13,210 nt of DNA from Parachlorella kessleri (taxonomy: Eukaryota; Chlorophyta; Trebouxiophyceae; Chlorellales; Chlorellaceae): positions 1 through 13,210 of the forward strand of contig BBXU01002268.1 in NCBI GenBank assembly GCA_001598975.1. The letters are read 5' to 3'. Shown piece after piece: positions 1-10,022 of this stretch (the first letter of the stretch is position 1; each line of letters starts with the position of its first letter). The position numbers and the translations under genes are program-made. The notes beneath the pieces were generated by a model, which was not told the DNA's origin, ran no database searches, and saw only the letters and a list, made by a program, of their open reading frames with translations.

Positions 1-142
1 GGGGTTTATGGATGCATCTGTGGATGCGCTGCAATGAACAGCAATGTGCAGAGGCAGGTAGAGGCACATCTTCCCTCCCGCAGAGCGGGCCCCCCCGCTC
101 TCACTTTGTCACAGTCCGCTACGCCTTTCTCCTAGCGTGCAG
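1..142 (+). other. 3' part of an intron of the MGDG synthase gene
   Basis: No reading frame here continues the MGDG synthase homology upstream, so this is read as intron. It ends in a pyrimidine-rich stretch (ctttctcctag) followed by GTGCAG. The acceptor could be TAG at 133-135 or CAG at 140-142. CAG is preferred because the exon then opens in phase 0 directly on Glu-Glu-Gln-Leu-Arg, which leads into the conserved FGLPIRP motif. The upstream exons are outside the window. Confidence 0.6.
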
Positions 143-2085
143 GAGGAGCAGCTACGGCTGTTTGGGCTGCCCATCCGCCCCGCCTTCAGCCGGCAGTACC
201 CGCCCAAGCGCAGCCTGCGGGCGCAGCTGGGCATGGACCTGGACACGCCCGCGGTGCTGCTGGTGGGGGGCGGCGAGGGCATGGGGCCGGTGGAGAAAAC
301 GGTGGAGGGCGTGGCGCAGGTGAGGGTGGGGCCTGTGGGCCGCCGTGTACATCGTGTTGGTCATGGCTGAACGGGGCGCGGAGGGCATGGGGTCCGGCGG
401 AGACAGCGGTACAGGGCATGGCGCAGGGGTTGGGACCGTGACGGGGATGTGGCAATGGGAATAAGGGAGACCAGGCGCCACGAGGGGGAAGCAACTGTGA
501 GGCGGCATTGGTCTGCATACCGGTTATCCTTGTGGCTGGTGCGGGCTGGCTGGCTGGTGCCTGGCTTGCCGTCTGAGGCTTCACGCAGGCTGCCAGGGCG
601 GGCGGACGAGCAGGAGGCCGGTGGGCGTTGCCATGGGCATGGCCAGCTTGACATCTAGCAATTGCGGTGGTGGTCATCCCCCCCCCCACACACACCACCA
701 CACACACACACACGCCACCACCACCACCCCACACCCACACTGCTGCCCCGCCCCGCCCCCGCTCCACAGGTGGTAGGAGCTGCGTGCCAGCTGGTTGTGA
801 TCTGTGGCAGGAACACACGGCTGGCGGAGCGGCTGCAGAAAAGGTGAGCGGCCCGGCCCGCTTCTCTGCCCTACAGCACGACCGGGTGGCTGGGGGCGGG
901 CGTTCTGGCCTGCTGGGAGAGCGGAGCTGTGCTGTACTGCGTCGTGCTGTGCTACCAATGGTCGATACTTGAATAGTGCACACTGGGCTGGGTGGCCGTG
1001 CCCACAGAGGAGTCCAGTTGGCTCCCTTTCAGTGCCTTCCCCGTCCCGCCTGACGCTTTGGAAGCCCTACCGACTCTGCCCTTTTCGCTAAGAGCGCCAC
1101 AGACTTGCAGCAGCTGCCGGGCTTACTGGCTCACACTGGCCAAGGTTCTGAGCCCGTTGGACTTGCATGTTTACCAACCCGAGCTACTGCTGGTGCCCCC
1201 GGGTTCCCAGGGAGTACCCTCCCGGCATGAAGGTGCTGGTGCTGGGCTTTGTGACCAACATGGCCGAGATCATGAGCGCCTGCGACGTCATCATTACTAA
1301 GGCAGGCCCCGGCACCATCATGGAGGCGCTCATCTGCGGGCTGCCGCTGGTGCTCAACGCGTTTGTGCCCTGCCAGGAGGAGGGCAACATACCCTACGTC
1401 GTGGATAGCAAGGTGGGCGGGGCGGGGTGGGCCGGGTGCGTCAGGTAGCGGGGTGTCTGCTGCTGGCATGGCTGCTGAGCTTTCCTGCTGCTGTGGAGGC
1501 CCATGCCTTGGCTGTGGCGCAGGTGGTGCAAGTGGCTGTGGGCTGATCTGTTCGTCTTCTTCCCAGTGCTCAGCAGCATGAACCTTTGCTTGCAAGGCGT
1601 ACTCCCTAGTCCCTTTTGGATGATGTCTGCCTATGTACGCGCTAGGTTGTCGAGACTTGCGAACTCGGTATTATACTTCTGCTGTGCTGCTGCTGTCCGG
1701 CTCGCACCCCTGCTCTCAATGCCTTCCGGCCTTGCCATGCTCGGTCTCCGCCCTCTCCTCTCGCCGAACTTTCCATCCCTATCTCCCGTGCTCCCAACCC
1801 CAGCCGTGCTTCATCCTGCCTCCATAACATCACGCATCCCAAACACCCCGCCCGCAGGTGGGTGTGTTTGAGCGCGACCCCTTCCGTGCCGCCGCCCTCA
1901 TCCGCGACTGGCTCACCGACCGCCGCGGCGAGCTGGAGGCCATGGCCGCGCGCGCCAAGGCCCTGGGGCAGCCCCACGCGCTGGCCAATATCGTGGGGGA
2001 CCTGGCCACGCTGGTGCGGGGGGCGGGGCACGATGACCGACCCACAGCCGCTGGGCATGAGCTGTCGGCCGGCTATGCGGCCTAG
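143..2085 (+). CDS. MGD1: Monogalactosyldiacylglycerol synthase, C-terminal exons (5' end outside window)
   Basis: Plastid-envelope UDP-galactose:diacylglycerol galactosyltransferase (family GT28), which makes MGDG, the main thylakoid lipid. Four exons are seen: 143-319, 770-843, 1211-1412 and 1858-2085 (stop TAG). The introns, 320-769, 844-1210 and 1413-1857, are all GT-AG and in phases 0, 2 and 0. The joined 226 residues carry, in order, [17 protein letters not shown], the glycine-rich GGGEGMGP loop, [27 protein letters not shown] and GNIPYVVD. These are hallmarks of the C-terminal UDP-sugar-binding half of plant and algal MGD proteins. The order is collinear with land-plant MGD1 and no motif is missing. 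The linker between GGGEGMGP and VVICGRN looks shorter than in plants. A tail of about 25 residues rich in Gly, His and Asp follows the last helix. The N-terminal acceptor domain and transit peptide lie upstream. Family assignment is firm; which MGD paralogue it is cannot be told. Confidence 0.93.
678..741. repeat. C-run plus CA/CCA microsatellite in an MGD intron
   Basis: A run of ten C (678-687) is followed by CA and CCA/CACC repeats to about 741, inside intron 320-769 and just upstream of its acceptor at 769. It doubles as a pyrimidine-rich stretch. Slippage-prone simple sequence, with no coding value. Confidence 0.85.
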
Positions 2086-2931
2086 GGCACTAGGGCCTTG
2101 TTCAAGTGGCCGCATTGGGTATGGCACCTCTGCGTCCGTTTGGCGTGAGCTGGCAATGCGGTTGGCTATGTGGATGTGCTGCGTGGAAGGCGACATGGAT
2201 GGGAGAGAAGTACCGAGGCAGTGGCGGCGGGATGGTACACCGAAGTTGGGAGTCACTGCAAGGGTGAGCTGGTTTGAAGGGAGCCGAGGGACGACTCGGG
2301 AGAGTGGCGGGTGTTGCGGTGGTATGGGGTATGTGAACCCGGTAGGTACCGTAGCTGTGGCGGTGGTGCCCTAAGCCAGGGAGTGCCACTGCATGGAACC
2401 GGTGCTTGTTTTCCTGGCTCTAGGGTGGCAGTGCTTGATGATCTGGACGCCTAGAGGTGTAGACAGGTGTTATGTGGTGTGAGACTTCTCAGACGTGCAG
2501 TAGGGGTTGGTGGGATACACAGAGAGGGTTTGATGGTTGGCGGGGCCGACTTTTTGCGAGGAATGGGCCAGGGTTGTTGGTGGCCTGAAGGCAGCAAGCG
2601 CGGTCGTGGCGGACAGTGGCAAACTGGGTCAAGTACACAGCTTGTCGTTGTGGTGGGGTGGCACGTACTTTGCTTCGTGGGCTTAGTGAAGTAACTTGGA
2701 GCTCCCTTTGTTGAGACCGGCTTGCAAACCTTTTTCACTTAATCAGCTTTACGTGGGTGGTGGCAGAGAGGTGTATTCATCCATATCATGCACGCCAATG
2801 TGCAGTCTTGTTTGACCTTGCCCCAGATCCACAGCAAGCTCATCTTGCCAGACTGGATCTGTCAGCCGGTGGCGCACTGCCCTTTGATGCTGGGGGGCTT
2901 ACGTCCAGTGCTGAGCCCACCTGATTCCTGT

Positions 2932-2936
2932 TGTAA
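2932..2936 (+). terminator. Putative poly(A) signal TGTAA of the MGD gene
   Basis: TGTAA is the volvocine polyadenylation signal; cleavage is normally 10-20 nt downstream. This is the first copy after the stop at 2085, giving a 3' UTR of about 860 nt. The pentamer also turns up by chance in introns of this window, so the call rests on position. Confidence 0.5.
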
Positions 2937-3720
2937 TGATTATCCGGGAGTACCTTTCCATTCAGCTGCAATGAAGTTAAAACATATCTTAGCTTATCTG
3001 GGGGAGAGAACTACTGGCTCAGAACTCAGGCAAGACGCAGGCTCATTCTGCATCCAGCCCTGTCAGTTCCATCCAGTCCAGTCCAGCTTTAGTCCCTGTT
3101 CGCACGACCTGCTACCCATGCTATTATAATTATCGAGTAGTCCATGAGTCTTTATTGAGGGTTGCAGGGAATGCGAGCAGGGATGAGGTATCGGGATACT
3201 GGGCTGACAGGGTGGAATGCAGGATGAGCCTGAGTCTGCCAGGCTTTTCCGCGAGCGACTGATGGCCTCCCGAATTCTTTTCTTCATATGCTAGGGGCCC
3301 ACCCGGCCCAAATATATACAGGCTAATCTGCAGGGCCCGCTGAGAGTCCGGGCTCGCCGCCAGCGGATAGCCTACCGGCGCTGCTTTAGGTCGATGGCTG
3401 TGGCATGGTGGCTGTGGAGTTTGTGACAATATTATTTCCAATAGTGGCTACCACGTCCAGTGTAGCGATGGCGGCGCCTAGCCACATGACACCCCAGTAC
3501 ACATCGTGTTGTTAGAAAGCCCCTTTTACACTTGCAACCAGCCAAAACGCTTCCCAGGCTTTTGTACATCCTAACCCACCATATGCGAAACTGCGTCCGG
3601 ATGGCGGGGAGGTCCTTGACAGAGCTTCCTCAACTTGGACGGCCACTGCTGGCGTGAAGAATATCATATAGTGTAGGGTTGGTTGTTTCTTAGCAGTAGC
3701 CTGCGCGATGGAGGGGCTGC

Positions 3721-3764
3721 TGCATGCAAGCTCTCGGGCCAAGCTTGGCCGCCCAATTTAAATT
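3721..3764. promoter_or_regulatory. Cluster of three perfect palindromes upstream of a start codon
   Basis: TGCATGCA (3721-3728), GGCCAAGCTTGGCC (3737-3750, 14 bp) and AATTTAAATT (3755-3764) are each perfect palindromes. They lie within 44 bp, ending 33 bp before the ATG at 3798. They could be protein-binding sites or 5' UTR structure of the downstream gene. The palindromes are certain; a regulatory role is inference. Confidence 0.4.
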
Positions 3765-3797
3765 AGCTGCCCCAGAAAGCCTATTCAACTAGCTTTG

Positions 3798-6700
3798 ATG
3801 GAGGAACAGGGAGAGGCCGGCAGTGTGTTCGGAAGTGAAAGCGAGCCTGGTCAAGAATCGCAGCATCTTGCCGAGCAAGGGGCCGGTCCTCAAGCTGCAG
3901 ACTCCGTCAACTACGGGGCGCAGAGCCCTGTAAGTGTAATTGCAGGCCTTAAACGTGCCTGACTCTTTCAAATGGCGGCACGTCACCGAAGCCTGGCTGT
4001 GCTACAAGTATGCATCCCTTGTGAGTGGGTGCAAAGGCTTTGCCTGCAGCGAGTGCCACGGAGCCAGATCAGCAGAGCATATCCCGGACAGATGCTGGGC
4101 TACGCTGAGCGTACCTCGGCAGTCCTTTCTGGGCTCTCTGGCGACGATGAAACTGCGCTGTCCGCTGCTGAGGTGGCAGGTGCGGAGAACCTCAGCTGGC
4201 TGCCTGCGCCAGCAGCTGCCCTACGCGCTCTGCCTCAGTATGTAGCCCAAGCTGCCGCAACTGCTCAGTGTGCCATGTGCTCTAATAACTTGCTGCAGGC
4301 GAGCACACTTCAAACCCGCTGCTGCCCGCTGCTGCCCAGCCAGCAGCGGGCGTTGCTGCCGGTCCAACGGCGGCCGGGCTACTTCCTGGGTATGCAGCAG
4401 TGCAGCCAGTGGCAGTTATGGCAGGGCCAGCTCCCACGCCTGAAGCAGGTGCAGATGACCCCCTCTCCCCGCCAGACTCGACGTCGCCCATATACCGGGC
4501 CAACAGTGTGGTGTCGCACACCGCTGCTCCACTCAGGCTGCCGCCGCTCAAGCGGCCTGGAGACACGCCGATGTCAGCACTAACTGTTCCGAACGCACTA
4601 ATGGGCGCAAGCCCGAGCACCAGCAGGGTCGAGGTGAGTCGGAAGGTGAAGGCTGCCTGAGAGCACGGTTCGTGTCAGCGGCCGTACCTGCCCCAGCCGC
4701 CCCAACTGGTGGGTGGAGCTTTGCTTCCTTGCGTGACTAAGTGTGTGTACACATCAAGTTGGAGTGGGCTGTTGGCTTTGAGAAGTCACTATAACAGGGT
4801 TTTGTCGTTTCGTTAGACACCCATGTGCTGTGGTGGTCCATTGCAGTTGTCTCACCGTGTCGCTGTTGGACCCCCTGGCGGACGCTCCTTGGCACCCCGG
4901 CCTTATCACTCCCGGCCAGGATCTTCCCAGGCCCAGCAGCAGCAGCAGCAGTCAGCAGCGGGACTGCCAGGCCCTTCCTACGTCTCCCTGTCCCGTGCCA
5001 CCACTCAGCCACAGCCCCTGACGCCTGCTGGCCCTCTGCCTAGCACATTGGGCTTGGCACTTGGAGCGGCGCCTGTGCTCGCCTTTCAACCGCACGCCTC
5101 CACTTCGCCGCTGACACCAGCTTCTGCGCCTGCCGCCACTGTTGCTTCACACCCGGCGGCGCAGCATGGCCCTGCTTCCAACCTGGCTGCCTTGATGGGG
5201 CTAGCCGCCAGTATGGGGGTGTCCCTGGAGTTGCTGCAGGCGCAGGGGTCCGTCATCAACGGAGGCCCGGCGCAGGGCTCCCATGCACCCCTGGCTCAGC
5301 AGGCGGAAGCGCTGCAGAACATTGCGGCCGCGCTGCAGGCACAAGCATCTGTTATTTTAGAGCAGCAGCAACAGCAGCAGCAGCAGGGACAGGGAGGAGC
5401 GGAGGGGCGGCAGGTGCTACCTGGTGCTACAGCCGTGCCCGCAGCAGCCTCCGCTGCGCCAGCCTCGCTGTTGCCGCCTGCATGGCAGCGGGCACGGCAG
5501 GACTCAAGGACAGCCTTATTGCAGCAGGCGCAGCCGCAAACCGCTGTCCTTGAGGGTTCTGCTGGTGGAGGTGCATCCTTGTATAGCCTGCCAGACCTAG
5601 TTGGGGCTTCTACCATCCAGGGCCACCCCTGGCCGCTGCCCTCCCCCGCCGCGGCAGCTCCGGCCTGCCGCGGTGGCCCACTTGGGACGGCGCCAACGCT
5701 CGTCAGCGGAGTGGCGCCTGGCGCGCCTCGCACCGCAGCAAGTCCTGCTGACTTGCAGCATGTCCAAGCTGCAGCAGAAACCCGTGCCGGTGGCAGCGGC
5801 GAGGGGCCAAGCAGTGACCAGAGGCCCGGCAGTGGGACTGCTCGTGATGGCTCCACTAGCCCTACTGGCGCCTGGGCAGCAGCCAGCAGGAGCAGGCTGG
5901 AGCTGAGGCCCATGCCTGCCGGCGCAGGTGCGCCGGCGCAAACTCCTGCCTCTTCAATGGTTCGAGGCCAGAGCCGGCCACCCATCGCAGCACACCAGCG
6001 TCAGTCAGAGCAGCCTCCTCCTCAAGCATCTGGCGGTAGCCAGCGTTTTGGCCGTGCACCTGAGCCTGCGGGTCCCTCTGGTGGGCAGGCACGACCCATG
6101 CGTAGTCTCGGTGGGGTGCTTGCCCTAGGCGGAGCCCCAGGCGGCATGCCGTCCACCGATGCTGCCGCCATTGGCGGTAACTTGGGCACTGAGGACTGGC
6201 CGAATGATGGCATGGAGGTGCAGCAGGCCGCGCCCGCACCAGGCGCCTTGGCGGGCACGCCCGCTGCGGCGGCTAGTGGTTCACTGGGCAAGGGGACACA
6301 ACGTCAAGACCAGCAACAGCAGCTCTCAGGAGGGGATGGCATGCAGCCGGGCCCTGGCAGCTTGGTTGGCCATGCTGGCCTGGCGCTGGGCGAGCTGCCT
6401 CCTGCACCACATGGAGCAGCTTCCGTAATGGCGACCCTTGTGTCCTCAGGGCAGCAGTCAGATGTTGAGAGCGAGATCTCAGGCATGCAGAGAGCTGCGT
6501 CAGGTGGGTAAATGCTGTGTGCTGGGCCGCTTTGGCGAGCCGTTGTCATAAGGCAGCAGGGCATCTGTGCCTCATAGTTACCTTGCTGTGAGGTGTTGGA
6601 GTATGTCCGCAATTTGGCAAATGGTATTCGCAAGTTGCCTTTTCCTGTAAGCGCAAAGCACAACATGCATTTCTTACACCGAGGCTGTAGTGACCCTGCT

Positions 6701-9320
6701 TAGTGAGCTATAGCAGCAATAGCTAAAGTTTGTGTGGTGCAGGGCCACAGCAGCAGCCTGCCATGGGCGCCGAGGTGCAGTCACCGCTGCCCTCCATGCA
6801 GCCAGCTGCTGCCACTACTAATGCCCGCATGGGCCTCAGTCTGGTGGCAGCAACTGCAAGCCAGCCCCCACCCCGGCAGGCGGCAGAGCATGCGCAGCGA
6901 TCGCAGGCACGGCCAGGGAGGAGCGAGTCGGGGCAGTCACCGCCCGGCCAGGGCGCGGCAGGCAGCCGCCTGGCTACTGTGGAGACCGCAGCTGACGACG
7001 ATGCGGCAGGGGGCAGCGTGGACATGACCTGCCCTGCCTGGCGCGATCAGCAGCACCGGCCGGCCACCTCTGCACCTGTAGCTGGCAGCGCGCCGGCTGG
7101 TCACACGCCAGCGGGGCTGGCAGCTGAGCACGCGCTACCACAGCCGCATGCGGCTCAGCAGCATGGGGGTCACGCCCAGCAGCATGGGGGTCTGCAGCCT
7201 GCCTCCAGTGCGCCCATGGTACTGCCTGGGCAGCCAGCTGAGCTGGGGCAGCCGCAGCCCGCCATGAGTGTGTCACTCTCTGCCCAATGTGATGGCCCAG
7301 GTGCCCCAGGTGTGTGCACGAAAGTAGCAAAGGGTGGCTCCTCACTGCTGCCCACATTACCAACTGGCGCATCGTTGGCGCGCTGCCATGTTGTTGCCTG
7401 AGCATAATGCCTCGTGGGATCCATCATCCAGAAGCGACCTAACCCACACTTACATAGCGCAGAAAGTGAACAGGCCCGTTGCTTAGTTAGCTTGTAAACG
7501 GCTAGTTTCGGGCAGGTGTTCCGTGGTAGTGCAAGGCCCAGCATGCAACTGCTGGTGTCCTGATGCAGGGCACTTTGCGGAGCACAACCCAGGTGTGCCC
7601 CAGGCACAGAGTAGCGCGTTCATGTTTCGGCGCCAACACCGCACCAGCTGGGAGGTTGACAACATGCCAGCGGAACCCGCAGCCCCTCCAGTGGGTACGT
7701 GGCCGGCTTAACCCGTCTCCCTAGTGAAGCCTGTTCGGCCTAGCTACACTTCCAGGCTGATTTTCTCGATGTATGCTTTGAAAGAGCACTGGACTGTTCT
7801 GCCAGATACTGCCTGTATCAGCAATGAAAGATCTTGGGCTGATGTGCACGTGTGAGCCCTTGCTGTTTCACAGGAGCCCCTGCGGAGGGTCAAGGCGAGC
7901 AGACGGTGCAGGAAGGGCAGCCGTCCCCTGAGGAGGGACAAGGGGAGCAGGCAGGCGGCAGCCCAGCTGTCAGCGCAGGGACTGCCCGCGGAACCATACT
8001 GGCAGGGCAAGCCCACTCCATCCTCACAACTGCTGCAGCAGGTAGGCGGCTGCGCTTGCATGGATCACCCATGCATTCTAGCTGATGCTCGGGCATCTGA
8101 TGGGGGGAGGGGGGGCATCAGCTGAGGGTGTGGCTGTCCACGGCACTTTGACCGCGAGGTGTGTCGATAGGCAAGTGCTGCTCGCAGGGGGTTCGAATAA
8201 GCAGAGAAGGGGCAGCCGCGAGCATGGCACCCCAGGGTGCTTTGGGAGATCCTTAAGCTGAGGGCACTGCATTGTACGGGGGTTGGGTTTTGATGTGCGG
8301 GTCCGCATGGTGGCTAGGCGATTCATATGGATGTTTGCCGGACCGCAGGTGAAGGAGAGCAGGGTGAGGTTGGTGAGGACGGAGAGGCTTTGAGCCCCTT
8401 GGTGGTTGGGAAAGCTTTGGCAGCACACATGGAGAACAGCACAGCAGGTAGGCATGGCGGGAAGCTTCTCCTTGTGAAGAGTGCAACGGCCACGCAGTCA
8501 TTTCTGCACTTCCCATTGATCTTTATCGTTGGCTAATGCATGGGTGGCAGCCTCACCTTTGGCCGGGTTTTTGTGACGTGGTTTGCGCATGGTTTGTGCA
8601 GGGCGGTACAAAACGCGGTACCCTGTAGGAGCGGCCTCGCCTGTGGCCGCACCCCAAGCAGCAGCCCCACACATTCCTAGCAGCCCTTACCAGCTTGCAT
8701 ACGCGACTAACGGTGCAGCCGGCACATCCCGGCGCACAGCACCTGGTGCGGTGCCGCCCGTAGAGGCAATGGATTACAGCACCATGGCACAGGATGTGGG
8801 CGGCCCCACTGCTGGGGAGGTCCCCGAGCTGACGTTGCTGTCAGGTCAGCAGCCTACCACAACATGGCGTCAGCAGCGGCAGCAACAGGGTGGAGGAGCG
8901 CTGAGCTCTGACACGGCAGGGGCAGTGCTGCTTGGCGCCGGGCTGGGCACGGCGGAAGAGTCGGTGCAAGCCAACGGCGAGGCTCTGGCGGAGGGCACCG
9001 GAACGCCATGCGACGCCGCAAAGTCACCTGCTGCTGCTGCTGGCACGACTCCAGAGGAACTGCAGAATGGGCATGCGGTGGGGTTGCCAGATGGTGCTGC
9101 TGGTCCGGGTGCGGGTGAGGGCACCTCCCAGCAGGAGGCTATGAACTATGCTAGCAGCATCGTCCTGGGCAACGGTGTCGTGGCCGGGGGCAGGGATGGC
9201 GCAGCAGCTGCGTCAGCCGCAGCAGGCGGAGGCAGCGAACTGACCTCGCCGCCATCCCGGACAACCTCGACGCTGGGCAAGCGGCGACAGCAGAGCAAGC
9301 GCAAGCGCGGCAGTGAGTAG
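3798..9320 (+). CDS. Large low-complexity Gln/Ala/Pro/Gly-rich protein, unknown family, nine exons
   Basis: I do not recognise the family. Exons: 3798-3929, 4050-4179, 4299-4633, 4817-6503, 6743-7309, 7569-7694, 7874-8041, 8349-8447 and 8602-9320 (TAG 9318-9320). They join without a stop into 1320 aa. The start is the first ATG after an in-frame TAA at 3759. All introns are GT-AG; phases are 0, 1, 0, 1, 1, 1, 1, 1. Residues 1-44 are acidic. A Pro/Ser-rich part follows, with LPPLKRPGDTP near residues 165-175. PolyQ tracts are at 239-244 and 382-389. An Ala/Leu-rich, probably helical stretch (about 318-381) runs into the second tract. Residues 763-1320 are Gln/Gly/Ala/Pro-rich with short HAQQHGG repeats. 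The tail (1308-1320) reads KRRQQSKRKRGSE, like a nuclear localisation signal. No signal peptide, membrane segment or catalytic motif is seen. A nuclear regulatory or scaffold protein is possible but is inference. The acceptor of exon 4 (4816 or 4846) and donor of exon 5 (7301 or 7310) have in-frame alternatives. Confidence 0.72.
4324..4351 (+). repeat. Perfect 11-bp inverted repeat in coding exon 3
   Basis: GCCCGCTGCTG (4324-4334) and CAGCAGCGGGC (4341-4351) are exact reverse complements separated by six bases. The transcript would form a very GC-rich stem 26 nt into the exon. It encodes part of a Pro/Ala run, so it may be a by-product of biased codons. Confidence 0.75.
4934..4951 (+). repeat. 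CAG trinucleotide repeat (six units) encoding polyQ
   Basis: Six uninterrupted CAG codons near the start of exon 4 of the large gene, flanked by Gln and Ala codons. They encode residues 239-244. A pure CAG run is prone to length change. Confidence 0.9.
5363..5386 (+). repeat. CAG/CAA repeat (eight units) encoding polyQ
   Basis: Eight Gln codons, with one CAA interruption as the third unit. They extend an Ala/Gln/Leu-rich helical stretch and encode residues 382-389. The CAA interruption would tend to stabilise the repeat. Confidence 0.9.
7156..7192 (+). repeat. 21-bp period direct repeat in exon 5
   Basis: CAGCAGCATGGGGGTC occurs exactly at 7156-7171 and again at 7177-7192, in the same frame, giving two QQHGG units separated by a His-Ala spacer. 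A recent local duplication of 21 bp is the simplest explanation. Confidence 0.9.
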
Positions 9321-10022
9321 CAGCATGAAACTTGCTGGGCGCGGGGGGGGGGGGGGGGGGGGTGCTACTTGATGTCCTTTCCTGGGTGCGAGCGCAAGTG
9401 GCTTGCAGTCTGTCGCTAGGCCCATGCCTCATGCTGTGCTTGCCATAACCATCCGTCTTTGTGACACCAAGGAAGTATGGCTGTGTTCTGACATTGACGA
9501 GTACTGTGTTTAGACAGTGTACTTGCAGCGTAAAGGTTGTAGTTGTAGGGGGGCCCCCTTGTCAGTAAGTGAGGTTGTACGCACATATACTATGGCTGTG
9601 GTTCAACTGCTTGTGTTGCTGCATTTTTTCTCGAGTCTCCTTTCCTAGTTTCCCTAAGTGTGTGTGGGGATTTTGCACTGTTGGGTATGAGTGCAGGTTG
9701 ATATCTTGTGGTTGCACGCCACATAGTTCGGTGTATATCCTCTTTTTTTGTTGCTTTATTCGATCAGAAAGTGACACGCTGGATGTGGTATGGCAGGGTG
9801 TCTAAAGACGGACAAGTTGCCAGCTTGGAAGCTGACCTGGCGGCAACGTGGCATTTCGGGTCTCTGCCTCGCCAAGCAGCAGAAGTGGGGTAGTTCTTCT
9901 TTGCAACGACCTTAACGCGTAGAGCAGCTTCCAGATGACCGCTCGTCACTCTGTTTGCAAAGTTCCCTTCATGTGTTGCGTGGGGAAGGCTGATTACGAA
10001 AAGGCAATGGACGTACCTTCAG
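9321..10022 (+). other. Intron or 3' UTR of the large gene, no independent gene seen
   Basis: After the TAG at 9320 the sequence becomes T-rich and loses coding bias. It holds the G20 run and no TGTAA before 10171. An open frame from 9923 (ATGs at 9935, 9971 and 10007) leads without a stop into the exon ending at 10095, so a separate small gene could start here. Usable acceptors in phase with the donor at 9313 are AAG at 9960-9962 and CAG at 10020-10022. Confidence 0.45.
9343..9362. repeat. Uninterrupted run of 20 G
   Basis: A homopolymer of 20 G starts 22 bp after the TAG at 9318-9320. It lies in either the 3' UTR of the short form of the large gene or the intron of its extended form. Such runs favour quadruplex formation and replication or sequencing slippage, so the exact length in the assembly should be distrusted. 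Confidence 0.9.

Larger units (their letters stand above)
2086..3797 (+). other. MGD 3' UTR and intergenic/promoter region, no gene recognised
   Basis: From the MGD stop to the next start codon I see no exon with coding character or homology. The open frames here have unbiased, protein-unlike composition on both strands. The first part (to about 2950) is read as a long 3' UTR because the first TGTAA is at 2932-2936; 3' UTRs of this length are usual in volvocine algae. The remainder (about 2950-3797) would hold the promoter and 5' UTR of the next gene. AT-rich spots occur at about 3309-3317 (AATATATAC), 3660-3667 and 3755-3764, but no initiation element can be assigned with confidence. A reverse-strand TGTAA (TTACA at 3526-3530) has no gene attached to it. 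Confidence 0.6.

Noticed and set aside
678..741. CA-rich stretch considered as a CRISPR or satellite array
   Set aside because: It is an irregular dinucleotide/trinucleotide microsatellite inside an intron, with no spacer structure.
186..983. 265-codon reverse-strand open frame
   Set aside because: It covers two exons of the MGDG synthase on the other strand and has His/Cys/Pro/Ala-rich shadow composition. It is an artefact of GC-rich codons.
3063..3441. Overlapping reverse-strand open frames near 3130-3441
   Set aside because: No codon bias, no splice context and no homology. They lie in the intergenic region between two + strand genes.
4238..4243. GTATGT as the donor of exon 2 of the large gene
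   Set aside because: It looks good as a motif but leaves phase 2, while the next exon at 4299 needs phase 1. GTGCGG after GCAG at 4180 keeps the frame.
5296..5985. 229-codon reverse-strand open frame
   Set aside because: Antisense shadow of the long exon 4. Its polycysteine run is simply the complement of the CAG polyQ repeat.
9317..9320. GTAG at 9317 as a phase-2 donor to reach exon 10261 directly
   Set aside because: It fits the frame but is a poor donor. The overlapping GTGAGT at 9313 is far better and links through exon 10023-10095 instead.
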